This document shows, one piece after another, positions 9,119 through 17,316 of a stretch of DNA of 64,000 bases. Position 1 is the first letter of the stretch. Each line of letters begins with the position of its first letter. The DNA comes from Bradymonas sediminis (lineage in GTDB: Bacteria > Myxococcota_A > Bradymonadia > Bradymonadales > Bradymonadaceae), in the NCBI RefSeq assembly GCF_003258315.1, contig NZ_CP030032.1:844001-908000 (forward strand), read 5' to 3'. The translations under genes and the position numbers were made by a program. The notes beneath the pieces are model-generated. The model saw nothing but the letters and a program-made list of their open reading frames with translations, was not told the DNA's origin and did not search any database.

Positions 9119-10171
9119 TCAGGCGGCCGCTTCGCGGAAGCAAATATCGTAAATAAGTTGCTCGAGCAGCGTTTTATCGTCGAGGCTGCTCGACTTCAGA
9201 GCGCGGTCAACGCGCAACAGTTGCGAGCGAATATTCTCGATATCGCGCAGCCCAAAGGTGCGCGCGTGGCGCTCATAATCCTTGAGGAAAAACGGCGAGA
9301 CACGCACCGCGCTGGCCTTCTGGTTGCGCGTTAGATTGCGCACCGACGGGTCTTGCAGGCGCGCGACGATTCGGAAATGGCGGGCGAGCATCGCGACGGA
9401 ACCGATGGCCGACTCACCATTGCGCAGCATATTCGCCACGATATGCAGCGCGTCCTCGAATTTGCGCTCGCCGACCGCGTCGGTGAGCTCAAAGACCGAG
9501 CGAACTTTGGTGTCCGCCACCACCTCGCGCACGATAGCCTCGTCGACGACCCGCAACTCTTTGGTGCCTGACTCGTTCGGGCCAATATAGAGGTCGATTT
9601 TATCCAGCGCCTGGTCCAGCGTCGCCAGGTCGGTGCCGACCGCCGCCACAAGATAGGCAGAGACCACCGGCAGCAGGCGAAGGCCACGGCGACCCGCGCG
9701 GCTGTCGAGGATCTCGGCGACCTCGTTCTCATAGAGGCTCGCAAATTCGCAGGAGACGCCCGCTTTTTTGAGCTTTTTGACCACGGCCTTTCGCCCGTCG
9801 AATTTCTTCTTGGCGGTCTGCGCGTGGACGATAAGGCAGGTCGAGGGCGACGGGTTGTCCAGATAACTCGACAGTCGGTCGAGCTCCGACAGCGGCACCT
9901 CCTGGGAGTCGCGCATCAAGACCACCCGGCGTTTGGCCATCATCGGCAGCATCTCGCAGGCCGACACGACCGAGTCCATATTGGCCTCGCGCCCGTGAAA
10001 GGAGTCGAAATTAAAGTCATTGGTCCCCTCGGGCGCGGCGTGCTTGATGATCGCGGCGACCGCCTCGTCGAGCATCATCGTCTCTTCGCCCCAGATAAAA
10101 TAAACCGGCGCGGCTTCGCTTTTTTTGAGCGTGCGAAAAAAGTTGCGCGCGTTATCGAGTTTTTTGCCCAT
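9119..10171 (-). CDS. holA: DNA polymerase III subunit delta (HolA)
   Basis: 350 residues, normal for the delta subunit, the clamp-loader wrench that opens the beta sliding clamp. The N-terminal AAA+-like domain shows APVYFIWGEETMMLDEAVAAI (residues ~21-41). Then come FNFDSFHG and CEMLPMMAKRRVVLMRD, the usual delta block, and a helical C-terminal collar domain (VDRALKSSSLDDKTLLEQL near the end). As is normal for delta, there is no working Walker A. It is the first gene of the minus-strand run that continues, 13 bases on, into the TPR/J-like/Hsp70 cassette. That neighbourhood is unusual for holA. Confidence 0.9.
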   Translation of the reverse strand: MGKKLDNARNFFRTLKKSEAAPVYFIWGEETMMLDEAVAAIIKHAAPEGTNDFNFDSFHGREANMDSVVSACEMLPMMAKRRVVLMRDSQEVPLSELDRLSSYLDNPSPSTCLIVHAQTAKKKFDGRKAVVKKLKKAGVSCEFASLYENEVAEILDSRAGRRGLRLLPVVSAYLVAAVGTDLATLDQALDKIDLYIGPNESGTKELRVVDEAIVREVVADTKVRSVFELTDAVGERKFEDALHIVANMLRNGESAIGSVAMLARHFRIVARLQDPSVRNLTRNQKASAVRVSPFFLKDYERHARTFGLRDIENIRSQLLRVDRALKSSSLDDKTLLEQLIYDICFREAAA

Positions 10172-10521
10172 TCAAATCCCGCCTGCGATCGTGGCCGTCA
10201 TTATCATCTGGATAGCTATATTCGGCGTGTCTGCAATCAATGCCCGTCGCCTCGTATCGTCGCACAGAGCTGTATCATAATCGTGCAGAAATTACGCCCG
10301 GAATTTCTGGCGAACCCGGCCGGGTTGCCTAGCTTTGAGGTCTGGACTGGGCGGCCTTTCGGGTTGACGAGGGTTGGCGATCTTGATTAGACCATCGCCC
10401 AGCGATTTAGAAGATGCAATCGTTCAACGAATTTTTTTATTTCAACCGCGTTTAGTAGGCCGGCGCGTCGACTCGCGCCGCCGAATTTTCATTTTAAACC
10501 CACCCATTTAGGAGAACAAAA
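10172..10521. other. 350-bp divergent intergenic region (holA / FKBP)
   Basis: No gene is visible. The stretch holds the divergent promoters for holA and the cytoplasmic FKBP. An inverted repeat CGGCGCG-6-CGCGCCG at 10461-10480 lies about 40 bases before the FKBP start and could be an operator or leader hairpin. A short GGTCTGGACTGG word near 10340 faintly resembles the repeat arms found at 17.3-18.9 kb. Confidence 0.4.
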
Positions 10522-10890
10522 ATGGTCAACACCAACGCCCCCGACAACGTCGCCGCAGCCCCCGCAGAAGCCACCGTCACCGACAGCGGCCTGGCCTATC
10601 TCGTCCTCACCGAGGGCAACGGCGCGTCGCCCAGCGCGAGCGACACCGTGCGCGTCCACTATACCGGCTGGACCACCGACGGCGCGAAATTCGACAGCTC
10701 GGTCGACCGCGGCCAGCCCGCCGAGTTCCCGCTTAACCGCGTGATCGCCGGCTGGACCGAGGGCGTCTCGCTGATGAAAGAAGGCGAGACCACCCGCTTC
10801 TGGATTCCCCAGGCCCTCGCCTATCAGGGACGCCCCGGCGCCCCCAAAGGCATGCTGGTATTCGACGTGCAGCTGATCGCCGTCCTCTGA
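10522..10890 (+). CDS. FKBP-type peptidyl-prolyl cis-trans isomerase, cytoplasmic form
   Basis: 122 residues: a ~25-residue linker, then one FKBP domain (VRVHYTGWTTDGAKFDSS, VIAGWTEGVSLMKEGE, AYQGRPGAP, LVFDVQLIAV). These are the conserved active-site aromatic and Asp positions of FKBPs. A strong ribosome site (AGGAGA) precedes the ATG. It is a near copy of the lipoprotein FKBP at 14445 but lacks the signal peptide. There is an in-frame stop (TAA 10495-10497) just upstream, so no leader can be recovered. The leftover linker NAPDNVAAAP is shared by both copies, indicating that this one descends from an exported form. It likely acts as a cytoplasmic folding helper. Confidence 0.88.
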   Translation: MVNTNAPDNVAAAPAEATVTDSGLAYLVLTEGNGASPSASDTVRVHYTGWTTDGAKFDSSVDRGQPAEFPLNRVIAGWTEGVSLMKEGETTRFWIPQALAYQGRPGAPKGMLVFDVQLIAVL

Positions 10891-10929
10891 AGATAATATC
10901 TTTATAAATATTCAGTGGGTGTCACTAAT

Positions 10930-10999
10930 CGGGGCCAGGTCATCTTGAGCTGGTAGTAAAATAGGGCTTCTATCCCAGACCTAGAAGGTCTGGCTCCGG
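10930..10999. repeat. Solitary relative of the 76-bp inverted-repeat element
   Basis: The segment opens with GGGGCCAGGTCATCTTG and ends with CCAGACCTAGAAGGTCTGG followed by CTCCGG. This is the same two-hairpin design and orientation as the units of the 17.3-18.9 kb array, with arms diverged. It lies between the FKBP and MurC-like genes and shows that the element is dispersed as well as tandem. Confidence 0.65.
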
Positions 11000-11059
11000 T
11001 ATTCAACTTTTGAACGTCTAAACCCGATGCCGATTGATCGGAACCTCCAAGGCAGTATC

Positions 11060-12511
11060 ATGAGCGAATCAACTCCGTTACTCGATAAAAATACGCGCAT
11101 TCATATGCTGGGCATCGGCGGCATCGGCGTCTCGGCCGTCGCGCGGGTTTTGCACCAGCGCGGCTATAAGGTGCGCGGTTCCGATATCCGTGAGAGTTCG
11201 CTCACCGAGGCGCTGCGGGCCGAGGGCGTTGAAGTTGCCATAGGGCATGACGCCTCGCAGATCGACGGGGCCGACGTAATCGTGGTGTCGACCGCGATCC
11301 CCGACCATAATATCGAGCTGGTCGCAGCGCGCGAGCAGGGCATCCCGGTGCTACATCGCTCCGAGGTGCTCGCCCACCTGATGCAAGGCTACCGCACCGT
11401 CGGCGTCACCGGCACCCACGGCAAGGGCACCGTGTCGAGCATGATCGCCTGGATTCTAGAGTGCGCGGGCCTCAAGCCCGGCTTCATTATCGGCGCGATG
11501 CTCCACAACTTCGGCACCAACGCGCGCGACGGCGAGGGCGATATCATGGTGGTCGAGGTCGACGAGAGTGACGGCTCGCACCTCAATATCAAGCCCGACT
11601 ATGTGGTCTGCAACTTTCTGGAGCTCGACCACCTGAATTATTACGACGGCCTCGACGATATTATCCAAAATATGGTCGACTTTATGGAGTCCAACGAGCG
11701 GCTTAAAGAAGCGTTCGTGAACCTCGACTGCGACGGCAATCGCCGGCTCAGCGAGCTGGTCGCGCTGCGCCCGACCGGCTACGCCACCGAGCACCGCGCC
11801 GAGTTCCACGCGCGCCTGCTCGGCCCGGGCCAGCTCCCCATCAAATTCGAAGCCTCGCGTCGCGGCGAAGTGCTCGGTGAGTGTGAGTTGAACCTTCCGG
11901 GACATTATAATGTGGTCAACGCCATGGCCGCGATGGCCGTGTGTCGGCGCCTGGGCGTCGAGATGCCCGCCATCCAAGAGGGGCTGCGCACCTATAAGGG
12001 CATGGAGAATCGCTTCACCATCGCCACCGGCGGCGGCGTGACCATCGTGAAGGATTATATCTCGCACCCGACCGGCATGCGCAAAGTCCTGCAGTCCTCG
12101 CTGAACCTGGGCGAAGGCCGCGTCATCAGCGTCTTCAAGCCCTATCGCTACACGCTGATCAAATACCTGCAGCATGAATACGGCGAGGCGTTTGTGGGCA
12201 GCGATGAGGTGATTATCACCAAGATGTACGCCGCCGAAGAAGACCCGATCCCTGGCATCAACACGATGACGGTGGTCGAGCGCATCCGCGAAAATGATCT
12301 TGAGTGCACCTATATCGAAGACCAGACCCAGATTAACGATTATCTCTACGAGCATGTGCGCCCGGGCGATAAGGTCATCTTCTTTGGGGGCGATGATTTC
12401 TTCCGCATGGCCGACGAATTCCTCGCGGAGTTCACCCAACGCGCGCAGACCTCCGGCCCAAGCCCGGAGCAGCGCCGCGTGAGCGGTCCCTTCGATGAGC
12501 CCTCCGAATAA
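11060..12511 (+). CDS. murC: MurC-like Mur ligase (UDP-MurNAc--amino acid ligase family)
   Basis: 483 residues from the ATG of MSESTPLLD, which has AAGG 8 bases upstream; an in-frame ATG at 11027 lacks a ribosome site. The three Mur ligase domains are present: N-terminal UDP-sugar domain (MLGIGGIGVSAVARVL), central ATPase (GVTGTHGKGTVSSMIA) and C-terminal domain (RVISVFKPYRYTLIKYL, MYAAEEDPIPG). The overall match is MurC, which adds the first stem amino acid, normally L-Ala, to UDP-MurNAc. Two signatures deviate: the ATP loop is GKGT rather than GKTT (a FolC-like form), and the C-domain DYxHHPTE reads DYISHPTG. It could be a specialised paralogue or an Mpl-like recycling ligase. murD follows 63 bases on; no other dcw genes are present. 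Confidence 0.7.
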   Translation: MSESTPLLDKNTRIHMLGIGGIGVSAVARVLHQRGYKVRGSDIRESSLTEALRAEGVEVAIGHDASQIDGADVIVVSTAIPDHNIELVAAREQGIPVLHRSEVLAHLMQGYRTVGVTGTHGKGTVSSMIAWILECAGLKPGFIIGAMLHNFGTNARDGEGDIMVVEVDESDGSHLNIKPDYVVCNFLELDHLNYYDGLDDIIQNMVDFMESNERLKEAFVNLDCDGNRRLSELVALRPTGYATEHRAEFHARLLGPGQLPIKFEASRRGEVLGECELNLPGHYNVVNAMAAMAVCRRLGVEMPAIQEGLRTYKGMENRFTIATGGGVTIVKDYISHPTGMRKVLQSSLNLGEGRVISVFKPYRYTLIKYLQHEYGEAFVGSDEVIITKMYAAEEDPIPGINTMTVVERIRENDLECTYIEDQTQINDYLYEHVRPGDKVIFFGGDDFFRMADEFLAEFTQRAQTSGPSPEQRRVSGPFDEPSE

Positions 12512-12520
12512 TAACAATTC

Positions 12521-12561
12521 GAGGCAGGCCATCTTGGCCTGCTTTGGGCGCAGGCCCAAAA
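12521..12561. repeat. Paired-hairpin repeat between murC-like and murD
   Basis: CAGGCCATCTTGGCCTG forms a 7-bp stem with the same TCT loop as the first hairpin of the 76-bp array element. It is followed at once by a second hairpin, TTGGGC-4-GCCCAA. The order and loop are as in the array unit but the stems differ, so I read it as a distant relative. Confidence 0.45.
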
Positions 12562-12574
12562 CGATGGCGAGCAT

Positions 12575-13966
12575 ATGACAAAGCAATGGCTTGATTTCGA
12601 CCGCTACGCAGTCTTTGGCATGGGCCGAAGCGGCATCGCCGCCGCTAACCTGCTCGCCAGGCGCGGCAAGCAGGTTCTGGCCAGCGATACCCGAAGCGAC
12701 GAAGACCTCAGCGCGGTCGCAGCCAAGCTCGAAGACGGCGTCGAGTTGCGCGGCGGCGGGAACCACTGCGGCGACGCCCAGGTGGTCGTCGTCTCCCCCG
12801 GGCTCAAGCCCACGCTGCCGATCTTCGCGGAGCTTCGCGCTCGCGAGATTCCCGTTATCTCCGAGATTGAGCTCGCCGCCGCCGCGACCGACACGCCCAT
12901 CATCGCCATCACCGGCACCGACGGCAAAAGCACCACCACCGTGCTCGTCGAGCATCTGATTCAGGCCGCCGGCGTCGAGTGCGTCGCCGGCGGAAACCTC
13001 GGCGTCCCCCTTTGCGAACTCGTCGAGACGATCAGCCCCGAGGGCTATCTTGTCGCCGAGGTCAGCGCCTTCCAATTATGGACGACGCATCATTTCAAAC
13101 CGGCTGCCATCGGCCTCACAAATATCGCCTTTGACCACCTCGACTATTTCGACACCTACGCCGAATATGTCGAGTCAAAGCGTCGCGTGCTCAAAAATGC
13201 CGGCCCCGAAACTCCCGGCGTCTTTAACCTCGAAGACACCTATATCCAAAAATGGCACGCCGATTTTGAGGGCAAGGCGATCGCCTATGGGCTCTCCGAA
13301 GAGGCCGTACGCGACGCCGAACACGCCTTCTGGCTCGACGGCAATACCTTGTCCGCACGCCTGGACGGCACCGAGTACCGCGGATGGCTCCCGGACATCA
13401 AAGCCCTGCCCATCGCGGGCCCCCATAATATGCTCAACTTGATGTGCGCCACGGCCCTGGCGCTGCGCGCAAGCGTGACGCTGGAGCAAGCCGCCGCCGC
13501 CGCGAAGACCTTCAAGCCCCTGGCGCATCGCCTTGAATTCGTTGAAGAAATTGACGGAATTAAATATTTCGACGACTCAAAGGCCACCAACGCCCACGCC
13601 GCGCTGGCCGGGCTAAAATCCCTCGACGGTTACCTGGTGCCGATCGTCGGCGGCGTCGACAAAGGCCTCGACCTGGCCGGGCTGGTCGACTTTCTCAAGG
13701 CCCGCGCCGCGGCGGTCGTGCTCATCGGCGAGATCGCCGAGCGCGTCGCCCGCGAGCTCCAGGCCGCTGGCTACCCCGCCGACGCGCTACACTTCGCCGC
13801 CGATATGCCCGCGGCCGTCGAAGCCGCCACGAAAAACGCCGGACTCTCGGCCGACGGTGCGACCGTCAGCCTGAGTCCGGCGTGTTCGAGCTTCGATATG
13901 TTCGACAGCTATGCCCACCGCGGCGATGTCTTCCAACAGGCCGTGCGGGCGATGCTCAAAGATTAA
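12575..13966 (+). CDS. murD: UDP-N-acetylmuramoyl-L-alanine--D-glutamate ligase (MurD)
   Basis: 463 residues, normal length. It adds D-Glu to UDP-MurNAc-L-Ala in the cytoplasm. Domain 1 has YAVFGMGRSGIAAANLLARR; domain 2 has the ATP loop ITGTDGKSTTTV and FDHLDYF; domain 3 has YFDDSKATNAHAALAGL and LSPACSSFDMFDSYAHRG, both diagnostic of MurD. The P-loop Asn (GTNGK) is Asp here, a mild change. It follows the MurC-like gene and probably shares its transcript. Its TAA overlaps the stop of the convergent biotinyl-domain gene by four bases (TTAA). Confidence 0.93.
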   Translation: MTKQWLDFDRYAVFGMGRSGIAAANLLARRGKQVLASDTRSDEDLSAVAAKLEDGVELRGGGNHCGDAQVVVVSPGLKPTLPIFAELRAREIPVISEIELAAAATDTPIIAITGTDGKSTTTVLVEHLIQAAGVECVAGGNLGVPLCELVETISPEGYLVAEVSAFQLWTTHHFKPAAIGLTNIAFDHLDYFDTYAEYVESKRRVLKNAGPETPGVFNLEDTYIQKWHADFEGKAIAYGLSEEAVRDAEHAFWLDGNTLSARLDGTEYRGWLPDIKALPIAGPHNMLNLMCATALALRASVTLEQAAAAAKTFKPLAHRLEFVEEIDGIKYFDDSKATNAHAALAGLKSLDGYLVPIVGGVDKGLDLAGLVDFLKARAAAVVLIGEIAERVARELQAAGYPADALHFAADMPAAVEAATKNAGLSADGATVSLSPACSSFDMFDSYAHRGDVFQQAVRAMLKD

Positions 13967-14181
13967 TCCTCTTCCATGATGATCAGCACCTGGTCCTCAT
14001 CAACGGCGTCGCCTTCTTTGATGAGGATCTCTTTGATCACACCGTCACACGGCGCCTCAACCGGCATCTCCATCTTCATCGACTCGAGGATGATAACCTC
14101 ATCATCTTCTTCGACCTCGTCGCCAATCTCGACTTCAATCTTCCAAACCGTTCCGGTGATATGCGCTTTGATATCCGCCAT
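13963..14181 (-). CDS. Stand-alone biotinyl/lipoyl carrier domain protein
   Basis: 72 residues forming just one carrier domain. The acceptor motif ESMKMEMPV is at residues 33-41, with the biotinyl Lys in MKM, and the second half has the expected GVIKEILIKEGDAVDEDQ strand-turn-strand. AMKM/SMKM signals biotin rather than lipoate. No carboxylase, biotin ligase or transcarboxylase gene is adjacent, so it must serve a partner encoded elsewhere (an acyl-CoA or pyruvate carboxylase) or act alone. The gene is convergent with murD and its stop overlaps that of murD. Confidence 0.85.
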   Translation of the reverse strand: MADIKAHITGTVWKIEVEIGDEVEEDDEVIILESMKMEMPVEAPCDGVIKEILIKEGDAVDEDQVLIIMEED

Positions 14182-14257
14182 AATTCAAACTCCATTTAAT
14201 CGGCTAAATTAGGTTATTGACGCTTCACTAATCACGGCGCAGAAATAGCATCGAGTT

Positions 14258-14278
14258 CGCCCGCAAACAAGGCGGGCG
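14258..14278. other. Inverted repeat upstream of the biotinyl-domain gene
   Basis: CGCCCGC-7-GCGGGCG is a perfect 7-bp stem about 80 bases upstream of the minus-strand carrier-protein start and 170 bases before the lipoprotein FKBP. It could be an operator or an RNA hairpin. The rest of the 263-bp gap shows nothing else. Confidence 0.3.
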
Positions 14279-14444
14279 TCGCGCGCTCTCGCTGGCTGCG
14301 CGACCTGGTATGAGCGCTGATGCCCTGAGTCTTCGGCATTCGCCCACCCCGAGCTCACGAATTCGCTAGATGCTCCATCTGAAAAGTGATAGCGATGCCG
14401 TGTTTGATTTTCGTTTATCGTCCCTCTTAAAACCCGAGCAGCCC

Positions 14445-14882
14445 ATGAAATTCATCCGACTATCTCTGCTACTTTTTACGATGCTCTTCTTTGTTGGCTG
14501 CACCAGTGGCCCCGACGAGAACGCCCCCGATAACGTCGCTGCGGCCCCCGAAGACGCCACCGTCACCGCCAGCGGGTTGGCCTACGTCATCCTCAAAGAA
14601 GGCAACGGCGCATCGCCAAACGCAAGCGACACGGTGCGTGTCCACTATACCGGCTGGACCACCGATGGGGCCAAATTCGACAGCTCGGTCGACCGCGGCG
14701 AGCCGGCTGAGTTTCCCCTCAGCGGCGTCATCGCTGGTTGGACCGAAGGCGTCGCGTTGATGAAGACCGGCGAGAAGTCGCGCTTTTGGATTCCCGAAGA
14801 CCTCGCCTACCAGGGCCGAATGGGCGCCCCCAAGGGGATGCTCGTCTTCGACATCGAGCTGCTCGCCATCGTTGGAAAATAA
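14445..14882 (+). CDS. FKBP-type peptidyl-prolyl isomerase, lipoprotein
   Basis: 145 residues from MKFIRLSLLL. The signal peptide ends in a lipobox (FFVGC; Cys20), so it should be lipid-anchored in the envelope. A linker (DENAPDNVAAAPEDATV) leads to an FKBP domain with VRVHYTGWTTDGAKFDSS, VIAGWTEGVALMKTGE and LVFDIELLAIV. It assists folding of exported proteins. It is a close paralogue of the cytoplasmic FKBP at 10522, with murC-like and murD between them. An upstream frame extension to 14370 is rejected because the signal peptide begins at 14445. The leader closely matches, at the DNA level, that of the unrelated lipoprotein starting at 15023. Confidence 0.9.
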   Translation: MKFIRLSLLLFTMLFFVGCTSGPDENAPDNVAAAPEDATVTASGLAYVILKEGNGASPNASDTVRVHYTGWTTDGAKFDSSVDRGEPAEFPLSGVIAGWTEGVALMKTGEKSRFWIPEDLAYQGRMGAPKGMLVFDIELLAIVGK

Positions 14883-15022
14883 AGCGGCTTAAATGCGGCG
14901 AAGCGCTTGTATTCTCGGGCCAAAGACGCGCTTTGCTAGATGCGATTTTAGAAAAATGTTAGGGTTGCGCCTCCGGTATTTGCTAATTCAGCTAATCATA
15001 TAATTCGACCTCAGAGCAGACC

Positions 15023-17161
15023 ATGAAATCGATACGACTCTCCCTATTGCTGTGTGCGGTGCTTTTATTTGCGGGCTGCTCGGACGACGCGCCGAAAGAG
15101 AATAATGGCGGGGCCGATATTGTGGAGGATAGCGGCGGCGACGTCGTCGATATCGTCGAGCAAGAGGGCACCAAATTGCGCTTTGAGCCCAAGAGCGCGG
15201 ACTTCTTCGCGGTGCCGCTACCCAGTGATACCCGCCTGGCCGAAGACGGTTCGGTGTCGCTGCAGGCGTGGGAGAGCGCGTATGGCAACGCGCTGGTGAA
15301 GCTGTGGTTCGACGCGGCCGAAGAGTTGATGAACGGCTGGGGGCTTATCAGCGGTGTGTTTATGAATTTCAGCGCGCCGCTGGACCCCGCGACGCTCCCG
15401 CAGACCATCGAGGGGACGGCTTTTGACCTCGACTCGGTCGGTGATTTCCCGAGCGTCTTCCTCATGGACGTCGACCCGACGTCGCCCCAAAAAGGCGAGG
15501 CGCTGCCGATTGAATGCAAATTCACCGAGGGGCAGGGCACCTACCACGATGAGAATCTGCTGAGTTGTATCTCGCCGTTCGGCGTGGTGCGCCGCCCGCA
15601 GACGCGTTACGCGCTGGTCGTGACCTCGGCGGTCAAGGATGCCGAGGGCGAGGCGCTGGTGCCGGCGCTGGCGATGCAGAAGCTGCTTATGGGGCAGGAC
15701 GTGGACGGGCAAAACGGCACCGTCGCCGCCGCTCCTTATGTCGAGACCAGGGATATGTTGGTCGAGGCGGGGCTCGGGGCCGATGATATCGTGTCCGTGG
15801 TCCTCTTTACCACCGGTGACCCGGCGAGCCGGTTGGTGAAGGTCAACGATTGGTATCGCCAACTTCCGGAGCCCGAGGTCGACGCGGGGAGCCTCGAATA
15901 TGTCGAGGAATTCGACGATTATATCGTGCTTCGCGGCACCTATACGGTCCCGGTGGTTCAGTCCGGCGAGGCGCCGTTTGACGCGCCGCCGGCGGGTAAG
16001 ATTGTCTTTGATGACGCGGGCGCTCCGGTGGAGCAGTCCACCGACACCGTGCCGTTTTTGCTCACCATTCCGAAGTCGCCGATGCCCGCGGAGGGTTGGC
16101 CGACGATGATGTATATGCACGGCTCCGGCGGCGAGATGCAGGAGCTTATTGACCGCGGCGCGCGCACGATTCGCGATAAGCCGGAGACGGCGCCGCGCGG
16201 CACCGGCCCGGGCGGGGTGGTTGCGCCCTATGGTATCGCCGGCTTCGCGGCCGAGTTCGGCTTCCACGGCACGCGCTTTAGCCCGTCGGACACCACGGGC
16301 CTGAAGCTCTATAACCTGCTGGGCAACCCGCGCGCGGCGGTCGATAACTTCCTCGTGGCGGCCAACGAAGTAACCCTGCACGGGCGTCTGCTCGCCGGCC
16401 TGAGCATCGACCCACAGAGCATCGCCGAGGTCGCCGCCGCGGTCGACGTGAGCGCGGCCTCCGATGGCATGATTCGCTTTAACGACGAGCGCCTCAGCGC
16501 GATGGGTCAGTCGATGGGCTCGACCATCGGCCTGCCCGCGCTGACCATCAGCAAGAAGATCGACGCGGGCATTTTGTCGGGCTCCGGCGCGACTCTTATC
16601 GAAGTGGCGCTCAAGACGACCAAACCCGTGACGCTCAAGCCCATCTTGCAAGGGTTGTTGCGCTATCGCTCCGACGAAGAGTTGGACCGCTTCGACCCGA
16701 TCTTGAACTCCCTGCAATTCGCCTGGGACTTCGTGGACCCGGCGGTCCATGGTCGCCATCTCTTCACCGAGACGCACCCCGACACCTCGGCCAAGCATGT
16801 CTTGCAGCACTCAGGCGTCGACGATGGCTATTTTAGCATCTATAGCCGCACCGCTCTTTCGGGGGCCATTGGGCTTGATTTCGTGGACCCGAATCCCGAG
16901 CCCGAGACCCTTGAGATCATGAAGATTATCGCCCCGGACCACGCCACGCCGCTGAGCGCACCGGTCCAGGCAAACCTCGCCGACGGCACCATCACCGGCG
17001 TCGTGGCCGTCTATGAGCCCGAGGTCATGGACGGGCATAATATCGCGTACCAGGTCGATGACACCAAGGCTCAATACGCGTGTTTCGCCAAGTCGGTGGG
17101 CGTGGGCGACGCGCCGGTGTTTCGCAGCGTCGCAGACTCTCAGGTTGATACCTGTGACTAA
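15023..17161 (+). CDS. Large lipoprotein with lipase/esterase-like alpha/beta-hydrolase fold
   Basis: 712 residues. MKSIRLSLLL... ends in lipobox LLFAGC (Cys19), so it is anchored in the envelope, probably at the outer membrane. After an acidic linker, the N-terminal ~250 residues (ADFFAVPLPSDTRLAEDGSV, VFMNFSAPLDPATLP, RPQTRYALVVT) resemble the N-terminal domain of bacterial VolA/virulence-factor lipases. The catalytic part has a probable oxyanion region (GWPTMMYMHGSGGEM) and a nucleophile elbow SAMGQSMGSTIG (G-x-S-x-G, near residue 495). The substrate is unknown: lipid, ester or polymer. A clear terminator follows at 17191. Confidence 0.7.
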   Translation: MKSIRLSLLLCAVLLFAGCSDDAPKENNGGADIVEDSGGDVVDIVEQEGTKLRFEPKSADFFAVPLPSDTRLAEDGSVSLQAWESAYGNALVKLWFDAAEELMNGWGLISGVFMNFSAPLDPATLPQTIEGTAFDLDSVGDFPSVFLMDVDPTSPQKGEALPIECKFTEGQGTYHDENLLSCISPFGVVRRPQTRYALVVTSAVKDAEGEALVPALAMQKLLMGQDVDGQNGTVAAAPYVETRDMLVEAGLGADDIVSVVLFTTGDPASRLVKVNDWYRQLPEPEVDAGSLEYVEEFDDYIVLRGTYTVPVVQSGEAPFDAPPAGKIVFDDAGAPVEQSTDTVPFLLTIPKSPMPAEGWPTMMYMHGSGGEMQELIDRGARTIRDKPETAPRGTGPGGVVAPYGIAGFAAEFGFHGTRFSPSDTTGLKLYNLLGNPRAAVDNFLVAANEVTLHGRLLAGLSIDPQSIAEVAAAVDVSAASDGMIRFNDERLSAMGQSMGSTIGLPALTISKKIDAGILSGSGATLIEVALKTTKPVTLKPILQGLLRYRSDEELDRFDPILNSLQFAWDFVDPAVHGRHLFTETHPDTSAKHVLQHSGVDDGYFSIYSRTALSGAIGLDFVDPNPEPETLEIMKIIAPDHATPLSAPVQANLADGTITGVVAVYEPEVMDGHNIAYQVDDTKAQYACFAKSVGVGDAPVFRSVADSQVDTCD

Positions 17162-17190
17162 GGTTTAAGTGCGCTAAAGCACGACAAAGA

Positions 17191-17226
17191 GCCCCGAGAC
17201 GAATGAATTCGTCTCGGGGCTTTTTT
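17191..17226 (+). terminator. Rho-independent terminator after the lipase-like lipoprotein
   Basis: GCCCCGAGACGAA and TTCGTCTCGGGGC pair in a perfect 13-bp stem with a 4-base loop, followed by a run of six T. It closes the plus-strand transcript before the repeat array. Confidence 0.92.
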
Positions 17227-17316
17227 ATATTTGTGGCCGTCGCCGCAGGTTGTGTGCTGTGGGAGCCAGACCATCTTGGACTGGAGGTGTTCGATAAAGG
17301 CTATTGAGACCAAAAA

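Noticed and set aside
11456-13075. 539-codon minus-strand open frame opposite murC-like and murD
   Set aside because: High GC leaves the antisense frame open; it has no family motifs and lies under two well-supported genes.
15218-16810. 530-codon minus-strand open frame
   Set aside because: Antisense shadow of the lipase-like lipoprotein; Arg/His-rich composition typical of such shadows.
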